Shown in pieces: positions 7,761 through 13,938 of a stretch of DNA of 16,491 bases. How positions within the stretch are numbered: the first letter of the stretch is position 1; every line of letters begins with the position of its first letter. The notes beneath the pieces are model-generated. The model had not been told where the DNA came from, did no database searches, and saw only the letters and a program-made list of their open reading frames with translations. A program made the translations under genes and the position numbers. Origin of the DNA: an uncultured Clostridia bacterium (lineage in GTDB: Bacteria > Bacillota > Clostridia > Oscillospirales > Oscillospiraceae); the NCBI GenBank assembly GCA_945946745.1, contig CAMEWZ010000018.1, forward strand, positions 1 through 16,491, given 5' to 3'.

Positions 7761-8011
7761 ACCGCCTGCTCCTCCAGCTGACCGTCCTCCTTTTGCAGGT
7801 ACACCCGGCGCAGAGGCACCTTCCCCTTGCGCAGCAGCTCCACCGCCTGGGAAATATCCGTCGTCCATACCCGCAGAGCATAGCCGCAGCCCTGTTCCTC
7901 CATCCACCGGGGTGTCCGCTGTAGGCTGCAACGGACGCCGCCCCGGCCGAGCAGCTGCTCCCCTCTCTGGGCAAAGGTCACGGAACGAAAGGTAATATAA
8001 TAATGGTTCAT
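7757..8011 (-). CDS. DUF3343 protein, putative Se/S carrier-like
   Basis: The 84-residue product begins MNHYYITFRSVTFAQRGEQL and contains two cysteines in conserved-looking places, Cys28 (GGVRCSLQRTPR) and Cys42 (GCGYALRVW). This pattern, a short 'YxTFxSxxxAxxxE' start plus an internal 'CGxxLR', is that of DUF3343, a family described as putative Se/S carrier proteins and commonly found next to cysteine desulfurase-like genes. The ATG at 8011 is chosen because GGGAGGG sits 7 bases upstream (8019-8025); a slightly longer frame to 8032 has no such site. It is the first gene of the two-gene unit and overlaps the desulfurase start. Whether it accepts a persulfide or selenium is not shown by sequence. 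Confidence 0.85.
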   Translation of the reverse strand: MNHYYITFRSVTFAQRGEQLLGRGGVRCSLQRTPRWMEEQGCGYALRVWTTDISQAVELLRKGKVPLRRVYLQKEDGQLEEQAV

Positions 8012-8105
8012 CGGCAAACCCTCCCGGCACAATCTATGTTAGACCCGCCGAAAGGGTGCCTGGTTTTTCTTCTTTCCCCGCTTTTCATCATTTTGTACGT
8101 TTTGG

Positions 8106-8126
8106 GAGCCGTTTTCTTCACGGCTC
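8106..8126. promoter_or_regulatory. Inverted repeat beside the kinase promoter, possible operator
   Basis: A perfect 7-base inverted repeat, GAGCCGT (8106-8112) and ACGGCTC (8120-8126), is separated by 7 bases. It lies 2 bases upstream of the -35 box of the kinase promoter and inside the divergent intergenic region, with no T-run after it on either strand, so it looks more like a protein-binding site than a terminator. No regulator gene is adjacent to suggest which factor binds. Confidence 0.5.
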
Positions 8127-8128
8127 TA

Positions 8129-8157
8129 TTGAAATTCTCCAATTCCTGCATTATAAT
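8129..8157 (+). promoter_or_regulatory. Sigma-A promoter of the PfkB kinase gene
   Basis: A -35 box TTGAAA (8129-8134), a 17-base spacer and a perfect -10 box TATAAT (8152-8157) precede the kinase. The leader would be only about 20 bases before AAAGGAGG (8172-8179) and the ATG at 8186. Confidence 0.85.
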
Positions 8158-8185
8158 AAGGAAAAAACCACAAAGGAGGATTCCC

Positions 8186-9274
8186 ATGGAACACAGTAAC
8201 CCCCTGCTCAACCATCTGAAAAGTGACCACCGGTTCATCACCATCGGCGAAATCATGCTTCGCCTGACCCCGCCCAACTATCAGAAGATCCGCATGGCCA
8301 ATGAATTCGAGGCCAATTACGGAGGCAGTGAGGCGAACATTGCCCTGGCGCTGGCCAATCTGGGCATCGATTCCACCTTCTTCTCTGTGGTTCCCAACAA
8401 TTCCCTGGGCAAAAGCGCCATTCGGATGCTGCGCTCCAACGATGTCCACTGCACCCCGGTGATTCTCTCCACCCCCGAGGAAACCCCCACCCACCGGCTG
8501 GGCACCTACTATCTGGAAACCGGCTACGGCATCCGGGCCAGCAAGGTCACCTACGACCGCAAGCACTCCGCCATTACGGAATACGACCTGTCCAAGGTGG
8601 ATATCCCCAAGCTTTTGGAGGGCTTTACCTGGCTGCACGTTTCCGGCATCACCCCCGCGCTGAACAAGACCTGCGCCGACTTTATTCTGAACTGCCTCAA
8701 GGTCGCCAAGGAGCTGGGACTCACCACCAGCTTTGACGGCAATTTCCGCAGCAAGCTGTGGACTTGGGAGGAGGCCCGGGATTACTGCACCCTGTGCCTG
8801 CCCTATGTGGATGTGCTGCTGGGCATCGAGCCCTATCACCTGTGGAAGGACGAAAATGACCACAGCAAGGGCGACTGGAAGGACGGCGTTCCCCTCCAGC
8901 CCAGCTACGAGGAGCAGGACGAGGTGTTCCAGCACTTTGTGGAGCGCTATCCCAACATCCAGTGCATCGCCCGGCATGTGCGCTATGCCCACTCCGGCTC
9001 CCAGAACAGCTTGAAGGCCTACATGTGGTATCAGGGCCACACCTTTGAAAGCAAGCTTTTCACCTTCACCATTCTGGATCGGGTCGGCGGCGGCGATGCC
9101 TTTGCCAGCGGCTTGATCTACGCCATGATGCGGGGCTATAAGCCCATGGATATGGTGAATTTCGCGGTGGCCAGCTCCGTCATCAAGCACACCATCCACG
9201 GCGACGCCAACATCACCGACGATGCCCGCACCATCAAGGAAATCATGAACATGAATTTCGACATTCAGCGCTGA
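8186..9274 (+). CDS. kdgK: PfkB-family sugar kinase, 2-keto-3-deoxygluconate kinase-like
   Basis: This 362-residue ribokinase-fold enzyme probably phosphorylates a sugar acid such as 2-keto-3-deoxygluconate in the cytoplasm. It opens the fold with FITIGEIMLRLTPP (17-30), has the substrate-side glycines YGGSEANIALALANLG (45-60), the mid-chain SFDGNFRSKLW (182-192), and the PfkB signature DRVGGGDAFASG (298-309) with catalytic base Asp304. FDGNFRSKLW and the overall pattern resemble KdgK rather than fructokinase or ribokinase. The chain is somewhat longer than the usual 310-340. The start at 8186 is set by AAAGGAGG 6 bases upstream; the frame extends further upstream through the promoter and that part is not coding. 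It is a lone gene with no aldolase or uronate genes beside it, so the exact substrate is uncertain. Confidence 0.85.
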   Translation: MEHSNPLLNHLKSDHRFITIGEIMLRLTPPNYQKIRMANEFEANYGGSEANIALALANLGIDSTFFSVVPNNSLGKSAIRMLRSNDVHCTPVILSTPEETPTHRLGTYYLETGYGIRASKVTYDRKHSAITEYDLSKVDIPKLLEGFTWLHVSGITPALNKTCADFILNCLKVAKELGLTTSFDGNFRSKLWTWEEARDYCTLCLPYVDVLLGIEPYHLWKDENDHSKGDWKDGVPLQPSYEEQDEVFQHFVERYPNIQCIARHVRYAHSGSQNSLKAYMWYQGHTFESKLFTFTILDRVGGGDAFASGLIYAMMRGYKPMDMVNFAVASSVIKHTIHGDANITDDARTIKEIMNMNFDIQR

Positions 9275-9284
9275 ATATGCAAAA

Positions 9285-9315
9285 CGCCCAGCAAACGGCA
9301 TTCGTTTGCTGGGCG
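9285..9315 (-). terminator. Strong hairpin terminator between convergent kinase and MATE genes
   Basis: A perfect 13-base stem, CGCCCAGCAAACG (9285-9297) with its complement at 9303-9315, closes a 5-base loop. On the minus strand it is followed by TTTT (9284-9281), so it acts as an intrinsic terminator for the MATE gene ending at 9321. It lies 10 bases past the stop of the plus-strand kinase and may also stop that transcript, though there is no T-run on that side. Confidence 0.85.
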
Positions 9316-9320
9316 TATGA

Positions 9321-10718
9321 TTAGGAATGGGCCTTTTGCGTCCTGGCACGAAAGCGCCGCTGGGGCCGGTAGCCCCGCTTTTTTAGGCAGGCATAGTAGG
9401 CCGGGAACAGGAAGATATCCGCCATGATCCAGGCGGCGGGGTTGGCAAAGCACACCGCGTCAAAGCCGAAGAAGGGCACCAGGCACAGCCCGAACACGCC
9501 CCGGGCCACCATCTCGAATACACCGGCGATCACCGCCAGATTGGAGAAGCCCAGTCCCTGGATGGTGAAGCGCAACAGATTCACATACAGCAGCGGCACA
9601 TAGAAGATGGCGTTGCAGAGCAAAAACTGACGGCTCATGGGAATAATCACGTTGGCCGCCTCCGCGTCACTGGGATCCAGGAAGATGGTGGTCAGCTCGC
9701 CGCCGCAGAAGCACAGCACCACCAGGATCACCGCGGAATAGGCAATGCCCAGAATGGAGGCATCCCGCACCCCCTGGTGAACCCGTTCCGGCTTACCGGC
9801 GCCGATGTTCTGCCCGGCAAAGGTGGCGGCGGTGGAGCCGATGGCGTCAAAGGGGCAGACGGCAAACATATTCACCTTGCCGCCGGCAGTCATGGCCGCC
9901 ATGGCGCTGGCTCCCAGGGTATTGACGGCGGTTTGCAGCAGGATGCTGCCAATGGCGGTGATGGAATACTGCATCCCCATGGGCAGGCCCATGGCCAGCA
10001 GGCGGCCAATGTAGCTGCCATTCGGGCGCAGATCCTCCCCGTTCAGCTTCAGCACCGGAAAGTGCACCGCCATATGCCGCAGGCACAGCACGCCGGAGAT
10101 CAGCTGGCTGAGCAGCGTCGCCCAACCGGCCCCCGCCACGCCCATCCCCAGCGCCACAATGCACACGATGTCCAGCGCCACGTTCAGCAGGCTGGAAAAA
10201 ATCAAGAAAAACAGCGGCGTCCGGGAATCTCCCAGAGAACGGATAATGCCGGACAGGAGATTGTACAGCATGGTGGCGGGAATCCCCAGAAAAATCAAGA
10301 AAATATAGTCATACGCATACTGGAAGGTGTCCTCCGGGGTGTTCATCCACAGGAGGAAGCGGCGGCACCAGATGGTGGTCACCGCAGTGATCACCACCGC
10401 GAAAAACACGCTGAGCCAGATCATATTGCCCACGAATTTCCGCAGGCCGTCAAAATCCCGCTGGCCGAATTTCTGGGCCACGGGAATGGCAAAGCCCGCG
10501 CAAATGCCGTTGCACAGTCCCAGCACCAGGAAGTTGATGGAGCCGGTGGAGCCGACGCCCGCCAGCGCCTGGACGCCCAAAAACTTTCCCACCACCACGG
10601 TATCCACCATGTTGTAAAACTGCTGAAAAATCATGCCGAACAGTAGCGGCAGCATAAAGGAAAGCACCAACCGCATGGGAGAACCCGTGGTCAGATCCTT
10701 CATATTCTTTTCGGCCAT
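9321..10718 (-). CDS. MATE-family multidrug/cation antiporter
   Basis: MATE transporters expel drugs or metabolites in exchange for sodium or protons across the cytoplasmic membrane. The 465-residue protein is almost all hydrophobic with about 12 membrane segments in two similar halves. The N-terminal half carries the family pattern LPLLFGMIFQQFYNMVDTVV and GVGSTGSINFLVLGLCNGI; the second half has GLPMGMQYSITAIGSILLQ and FAGQNIGAGKPERV, again typical. A short basic tail ends RPQRRFRARTQKAHS. The start at 10718 (MAEKNMKDLTTGSPM) is chosen because GGAGGA lies at 10726-10731; the frame runs further upstream to 10862 through the promoter, which excludes it. It is a single-gene unit with its own promoter and terminator. 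The substrate cannot be read from the sequence. Confidence 0.94.
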   Translation of the reverse strand: MAEKNMKDLTTGSPMRLVLSFMLPLLFGMIFQQFYNMVDTVVVGKFLGVQALAGVGSTGSINFLVLGLCNGICAGFAIPVAQKFGQRDFDGLRKFVGNMIWLSVFFAVVITAVTTIWCRRFLLWMNTPEDTFQYAYDYIFLIFLGIPATMLYNLLSGIIRSLGDSRTPLFFLIFSSLLNVALDIVCIVALGMGVAGAGWATLLSQLISGVLCLRHMAVHFPVLKLNGEDLRPNGSYIGRLLAMGLPMGMQYSITAIGSILLQTAVNTLGASAMAAMTAGGKVNMFAVCPFDAIGSTAATFAGQNIGAGKPERVHQGVRDASILGIAYSAVILVVLCFCGGELTTIFLDPSDAEAANVIIPMSRQFLLCNAIFYVPLLYVNLLRFTIQGLGFSNLAVIAGVFEMVARGVFGLCLVPFFGFDAVCFANPAAWIMADIFLFPAYYACLKKRGYRPQRRFRARTQKAHS

Positions 10719-10744
10719 TGCCTTGTCCTCCAACCATCCATAAT

Positions 10745-10760
10745 TATTTTGCACAAAATA
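10745..10760. promoter_or_regulatory. Palindrome-like operator candidate over the MATE transcription start
   Basis: TATTTTG (10745-10751) and CAAAATA (10754-10760) form a perfect 7-base inverted repeat around a CA centre. It overlaps the downstream end of the -10 box of the MATE promoter and covers the expected start site, where a bound repressor would block transcription. No MarR or TetR gene is nearby. Confidence 0.5.
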
Positions 10761-10786
10761 GTACCATCTTTTTTGTATAATGTCAA
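10758..10786 (-). promoter_or_regulatory. Sigma-A promoter of the MATE gene
   Basis: On the minus strand a perfect -35 box TTGACA (10781-10786), 17-base spacer and -10 box TACTAT (10758-10763) are seen; TGG directly before the -10 makes it an extended -10 promoter. The leader to the ATG at 10718 is about 33 bases. Confidence 0.88.
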
Positions 10787-10845
10787 CAATCATTCTGTAC
10801 AATTCTTGCATCCCCACCCCCCGCTCTTTTGGACAAGAATATGGC

Positions 10846-10885
10846 AAAAGGAGCTGCCTCACGGTGTTCGTGAAACAGCTCCTTT
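10846..10885 (-). terminator. Terminator of the lysine-type ABC transporter operon
   Basis: On the minus strand a 10-base outer stem (10847-10856 with 10876-10885) and an inner 5-base stem TCACG/CGTGA (10859-10863 with 10869-10873) form a long hairpin that runs into TTTT at 10849-10846. It lies 10 bases beyond the stop of the ATPase gene, and before the promoter of the MATE gene. Confidence 0.85.
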
Positions 10886-10895
10886 GAAAAATGCG

Positions 10896-11636
10896 TCAAT
10901 TGCTGCGGAACCGGGCCAGGAAATCCTTCGTCTCCTGCCTTTGGGGATTGCCAAACACATCGGCGGGGGTGCCCTCCTCGCAGATGACACCCTGGTTCAT
11001 GTAGACCACATGGTTGCTTACGTCCCGGGCGAAGGCCATCTCGTGGGTCACCACCAGCATAGTCATCCCTTCCTGGGCCAGATTCTTCATAACGGCAAGC
11101 ACCTCGCCCACCATTTCCGGATCCAACGCGGAGGTCGGCTCGTCAAACAGCAGCACCTCCGGATCCATTGCCAGCGCCCGGGCGATGGCTACCCGCTGCT
11201 TCTGTCCACCGGAAATCTGCCGGGGCTTCGCGTTGATGTAAGGGGTCATGCCAACCTTTTCCAGGTACTGCATGGCATGGGCCTTCGCCTCCTCCCGGCT
11301 GCGCTTGAGCACCTTCACCTGGCCCACAATGCAGTTTTCCAGCACGGTCATGTTGTTGAACAGGTTGAACGACTGGAACACCATGCCCACATGGGAGCGG
11401 TAAGCCGGGGCATTGAAGCCCTTCCCCACCACATTTTCGCCATGATAGAGGATCTCGCCGGAGGTGGGGATCTCCAGCAGGTTGATGCATCGCAGCAGAG
11501 TGGACTTGCCGGAGCCGGAGGCGCCGATGATGGAGGTCACGTCTCCCTTGCTGACCGTGAAGTCGATGTCCCGCAGAACCTCGTGGCTGCCAAAGGATTT
11601 GGACAGGTGGTTGACCTGTAAAATCATATCTGCCAT
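10896..11636 (-). CDS. Amino-acid ABC importer, ATP-binding subunit
   Basis: This 246-residue ATPase powers the importer encoded by the two genes upstream of it in the transcript. Motifs in order are the A-loop region around SKSFGSHEVL, Walker A GASGSGKST (39-47), Q-loop VFQSFNLF, the ABC signature ISGGQKQR (L replaced by I), Walker B VLLFDEPTSALD and the switch histidine VTHEM. The overall pattern (LRCINLLEIPTSGEI, FNLFNNMTVLENC) is that of polar amino acid transporters such as GlnQ/HisP. Its ATG at 11636 comes 1 base after the permease stop, with GGAGGG 10 bases before it inside the permease gene; a second possible start is MILQ at 11627. It is the last gene of the operon, followed by a terminator. 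Because the leader carries a lysine riboswitch, lysine is the likely substrate. Confidence 0.94.
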   Translation of the reverse strand: MADMILQVNHLSKSFGSHEVLRDIDFTVSKGDVTSIIGASGSGKSTLLRCINLLEIPTSGEILYHGENVVGKGFNAPAYRSHVGMVFQSFNLFNNMTVLENCIVGQVKVLKRSREEAKAHAMQYLEKVGMTPYINAKPRQISGGQKQRVAIARALAMDPEVLLFDEPTSALDPEMVGEVLAVMKNLAQEGMTMLVVTHEMAFARDVSNHVVYMNQGVICEEGTPADVFGNPQRQETKDFLARFRSN

Positions 11637-11637
11637 A

Positions 11638-12501
11638 TCAGCGTCCCTCCTTCCCGCTGTGTCCTTTGCGTTCCGCCTGGTATTCCCGGCTGTGCTCGTC
11701 AAAGGGCGTGCCCTTGTCCGGATGATTGTAGGTTCCGGCGGTCATGGTCAGCTGATCCGTCTGCACCAGCTCATAGTTGCTTGACCCGTCCATTTTCTTC
11801 TCCACCCACCGCAGGAGGAAGGAGGCAATCAAGGTCATGGTGAGATACCCGGCCATTTCCACCGTGGCGGAGGGGAAGTACAGATAGCTGGCGCCCACGG
11901 CGGCCCGGTGGGCGGCGAAGAAATCCGGGAAGCCGATGATGAACATCACGGAGGTATCCTTCACGTTGATGATGAAGTTGTTGCCGATCTGGGGCATGAT
12001 GTTCCGCAGCGCCTGGGGCAGAATCACATGGAGCATGGTCTGCACGTGGGTCATGCCGATGGCCTTGGCGCCCTCGGTCTGGCCGGGATCGATGGAAATA
12101 ATGCCGCCCCGGACGGATTCCGCCATATAGGCGCCGGTATTGATGGACACCACCAAAATGGCAGCCGCCCAAATATTGGAAAACTTCAGGGCATTATCCG
12201 TAAAATACGGAAGGCCATAGTAGACGAACACCGCCTGCAACACCATGGGGGTGCCCCGGAACACCTCCACATAGACCCGAACGATGACCCGAATCAGCTT
12301 CAGCAGGAATCGCTTGGGCAGCGGGTCGTTCTGGGTATAGGGAATGGTATTCAGCACGCCGCACACAAAGCCAATCAAGCACCCGATCACCGTACCCACC
12401 AGGGCCAGGATCAAGGTATTGCGCATACCGGTGAGGTAAGAGCCGCCGTATTTTGCCCATAGCTTGGCAATATCGGCGGTAAGCTGGACGAATTTCTCCA
12501 T
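11638..12501 (-). CDS. Amino-acid ABC importer, permease subunit (HisM/GlnP type)
   Basis: The 287-residue membrane protein forms the transport channel for the binding protein encoded upstream. It contains the family start GGSYLTGMRNTLILALVGTVIG, EVFRGTPMVLQ (79-89), GAYMAESVRGGI, and the cytoplasmic EAA coupling loop EGAKAIGMTHVQTMLHVILP (143-162) that contacts the ATPase. About five membrane segments fit the usual layout. The usual length is 215-240 residues; this one has an extra hydrophilic tail of about 48 residues (240-287, rich in charged residues, ending in EYQAERKGHSGKEGR). The start has AAAGGAG 8 bases upstream. It sits 72 bases after the binding protein gene across a hairpin and touches the ATPase gene. 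Confidence 0.93.
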   Translation of the reverse strand: MEKFVQLTADIAKLWAKYGGSYLTGMRNTLILALVGTVIGCLIGFVCGVLNTIPYTQNDPLPKRFLLKLIRVIVRVYVEVFRGTPMVLQAVFVYYGLPYFTDNALKFSNIWAAAILVVSINTGAYMAESVRGGIISIDPGQTEGAKAIGMTHVQTMLHVILPQALRNIMPQIGNNFIINVKDTSVMFIIGFPDFFAAHRAAVGASYLYFPSATVEMAGYLTMTLIASFLLRWVEKKMDGSSNYELVQTDQLTMTAGTYNHPDKGTPFDEHSREYQAERKGHSGKEGR

Positions 12502-12526
12502 GGGCTTTCTCCTTTTTGAAACATGG

Positions 12527-12558
12527 CAAGGCGAGAGGGCTGATCGCCTCTCGCCTTG
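12527..12558 (-). other. Intercistronic hairpin between binding protein and permease genes
   Basis: CAAGGCGAGAGG (12527-12538) pairs perfectly with 12547-12558 around an 8-base loop. On the minus strand no T-run follows (CCATGTTTC), so it is not a good terminator. Such hairpins after binding-protein genes commonly protect the upstream message and lower permease output, which fits the need for many binding proteins per channel; that role here is inference. Confidence 0.7.
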
Positions 12559-12573
12559 GCTGATGATCCGAAA

Positions 12574-13503
12574 TTACTCGCTCAAGGGCTGGATGGAAAT
12601 GGCATAGGCCATCAGATCGTTGAAATCATCCGCGGTCATGGTGGCGAGCACGGCGTCAATCTGATCCTTCAGCACGGTGTTGCCCTTCATCAGAGACACG
12701 CCGATGTTCACATTTTCCGCCCGAACCTGTTCGCTAAACTGGAAGTCCCCGTCGGTGCCGGAGAAGTCCAGAATCTTCATATCGGGGTAGGCAGCCACAG
12801 CGCCCTGGGCGGTGGGCATATCGGTGCAGATGAAATCCACGGTGTCCGTCTCCAGGGCCATCAGCATGGCGGGAGCGGTCTCCGCAGCGGTCTGGATGTT
12901 GGCGTTCTCGATCTGGGGCAGGCACTGGTCATACCAGATGGTAGCGATCTGGGCGGTGCAGCTGCCGCCGGCCAGGTCGGCGATGGAGGCGGCATCGCCG
13001 AACTTGCTGTCCGCCTTGGTGACACAGACAATGGTGGCGTAGAAGTAAGGGCCGGCGAAATCCACCTGCTCGGCACGCTCGGCGGTCATGGACTGACCGG
13101 CGATGACCGCGTCAAAGGTGCCGGTCTGAACACCGGGAACCAGAGAATCCCAGTCGGACTGGATCACCTCCAGCTCCCAGCCGTTGGCCTCGGCAATCTT
13201 CTTGCCGATCATCACATCGTAGCCGTTGGCGTAGGAGCCGGGCACATTGGCGATGGGCACTGCGCCATTGGAGTCGTCGCTCTGAGTCCAGTTGTAGGGA
13301 GCGTAGGCGCACTCCATGGCGATGGTCAGCACGCCATCCTCCACACCGGAGGGAACCGCGGCGGTATCCGCAGCGGCGGTTTCCACAGGAGCCGCGTCAG
13401 CGGCAGGGGCGGCAGCGGTGGTTTCGGGGGCGCTGCCGGAACCGCAGGCGGCCAGGGACAGCATCATAGCCAGAACCAGGAGCATGGACAGGAACTTCTT
13501 CAT
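12574..13503 (-). CDS. Amino-acid ABC importer, solute-binding lipoprotein (likely lysine)
   Basis: The 309-residue protein is secreted and lipid-anchored: a basic start MKKFLS, a hydrophobic core, and the lipobox LAAC with the acylated Cys20. An Ala/Pro/Glu-rich linker (21-55) leads to a type II periplasmic-binding fold (about 58-309). Recognisable family stretches are AYAPYNW (66-72), GYDVMIGKKIAEANGW (94-109), SDWDSLVPGVQTGTFDAVIAG (116-136) and SMTAERAEQVDFAGPYF (138-154); the Arg in AERAEQ is where this fold binds the amino-acid carboxylate. The start at 13503 follows GAGAGG. Protein homology alone gives 'polar amino acid'; the upstream lysine riboswitch makes lysine the best guess. Confidence 0.92.
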   Translation of the reverse strand: MKKFLSMLLVLAMMLSLAACGSGSAPETTAAAPAADAAPVETAAADTAAVPSGVEDGVLTIAMECAYAPYNWTQSDDSNGAVPIANVPGSYANGYDVMIGKKIAEANGWELEVIQSDWDSLVPGVQTGTFDAVIAGQSMTAERAEQVDFAGPYFYATIVCVTKADSKFGDAASIADLAGGSCTAQIATIWYDQCLPQIENANIQTAAETAPAMLMALETDTVDFICTDMPTAQGAVAAYPDMKILDFSGTDGDFQFSEQVRAENVNIGVSLMKGNTVLKDQIDAVLATMTADDFNDLMAYAISIQPLSE

Positions 13504-13527
13504 TTTGATCAACCTCTCGTTTTTATT

Positions 13528-13548
13528 TTCGGGCCGGTCAAGCCCGAA
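13528..13548. other. Small hairpin between riboswitch terminator and binding protein gene
   Basis: TTCGGGC (13528-13534) and GCCCGAA (13542-13548) form a perfect 7-base stem with a 7-base loop, in the message just before the ribosome site of the binding lipoprotein. On the minus strand it is followed by AATAAAAAC, so it does not terminate. It may help stabilise the 5' end or is incidental. Confidence 0.45.
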
Positions 13549-13554
13549 GGAATG

Positions 13555-13586
13555 AAAAAAATGAACCGCTTTGGTAAGCGGTTCAT
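13555..13586 (-). terminator. Riboswitch-controlled intrinsic terminator in the leader
   Basis: On the minus strand an 11-base perfect stem (13576-13586 with 13561-13571, loop of 4) runs straight into six T's (13560-13555). It lies about 40 bases after the riboswitch aptamer and 52 bases before the ATG of the binding protein, the usual place for an expression platform that stops transcription when lysine is bound. Confidence 0.9.
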
Positions 13587-13624
13587 AGGAATACGGCAAA
13601 CGTAATATGGAAATTGCCGAACAG

Positions 13625-13795
13625 CCAGTGATAGCGCTTCACAAAGTTTTGTGACAGTCCGGCAGATTTTCTCTGACGGCCCAACAGAAAGGAATGGGCA
13701 CTTCCTCTCCATTTCGGCGGTTCCCCCTTTCCGCTCCGACGGCTGCCCGCCTTGCCAGAGCCTACTGATGAGTCCCGCGCCTCTATCAAGCGATT
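13625..13795 (-). ncRNA. Lysine riboswitch (L-box) in the ABC transporter leader
   Basis: On the minus strand the leader reads GATAGAGGCGCGGGACTCAT (from 13787), AGTAGG, then GAAAGGGGGAACCGCCGAAA (13731-13712), then GGGCCGTCAGA, GGACTGTCA (13660-13652), a hairpin TCACAAAACTTTGTGA (13654-13639) and finally GCTATCACTGG (13635-13625). These match in order and spacing the conserved elements of the Bacillus lysC L-box as I remember it: GATAGAGGTGCG, GAAAGGGGAGCG/CGCCGAAG, GGCTGTCA and GGGCTATC. The GATAG (13787-13783) and CTATC (13634-13630) ends pair to close the P1 stem. The aptamer length of about 170 bases is normal. With the promoter upstream and the terminator downstream the whole regulatory leader is complete; lysine binding should favour termination. 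Exact boundaries are approximate. Confidence 0.93.
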
Positions 13796-13808
13796 CAATT
13801 TTGTCAGT

Positions 13809-13837
13809 ATACTATCACGGAGAAACCGGGTTGTCAA
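13809..13837 (-). promoter_or_regulatory. Sigma-A promoter of the lysine riboswitch / ABC transporter operon
   Basis: On the minus strand a perfect -35 box TTGACA (13832-13837), 17-base spacer and -10 box TAGTAT (13809-13814) are seen. Transcription would start about 13802, a few bases before the riboswitch, giving a leader of about 300 bases before the binding protein ATG. The 435-base gap 13504-13938 is thus filled by promoter, aptamer, terminator and the short hairpin; only 13838-13938, after brnQ, shows nothing clear. Confidence 0.9.
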
Positions 13838-13938
13838 CGGCTTTCCGCGATTTTTCCCTATTTTGTGAATCCTGCCGGGAAAACGAGGAAAGCGCCGTCA
13901 AAAACTGTGTGCATTTTCCAATGTGCCATTTCACGCTC

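Noticed and set aside
9777..10646. 289-codon plus-strand frame opposite the MATE gene
   Set aside because: Composition is Gly/His/Gln-rich with no recognisable fold; it mirrors codon structure of the transporter.
12556..13605. 349-codon open frame on the plus strand opposite the binding lipoprotein gene
   Set aside because: It is the antisense shadow of a GC-rich real gene, rich in Gly/His/Leu without domain pattern, and lacks a ribosome site. The minus-strand frame has signal peptide, lipobox and family motifs.
13845..13930. Terminator after brnQ
   Set aside because: Near 13880-13925 a partly mismatched CATT/AATG stem followed by TTTTT is visible on the minus strand, but pairing is too poor to list as a feature.
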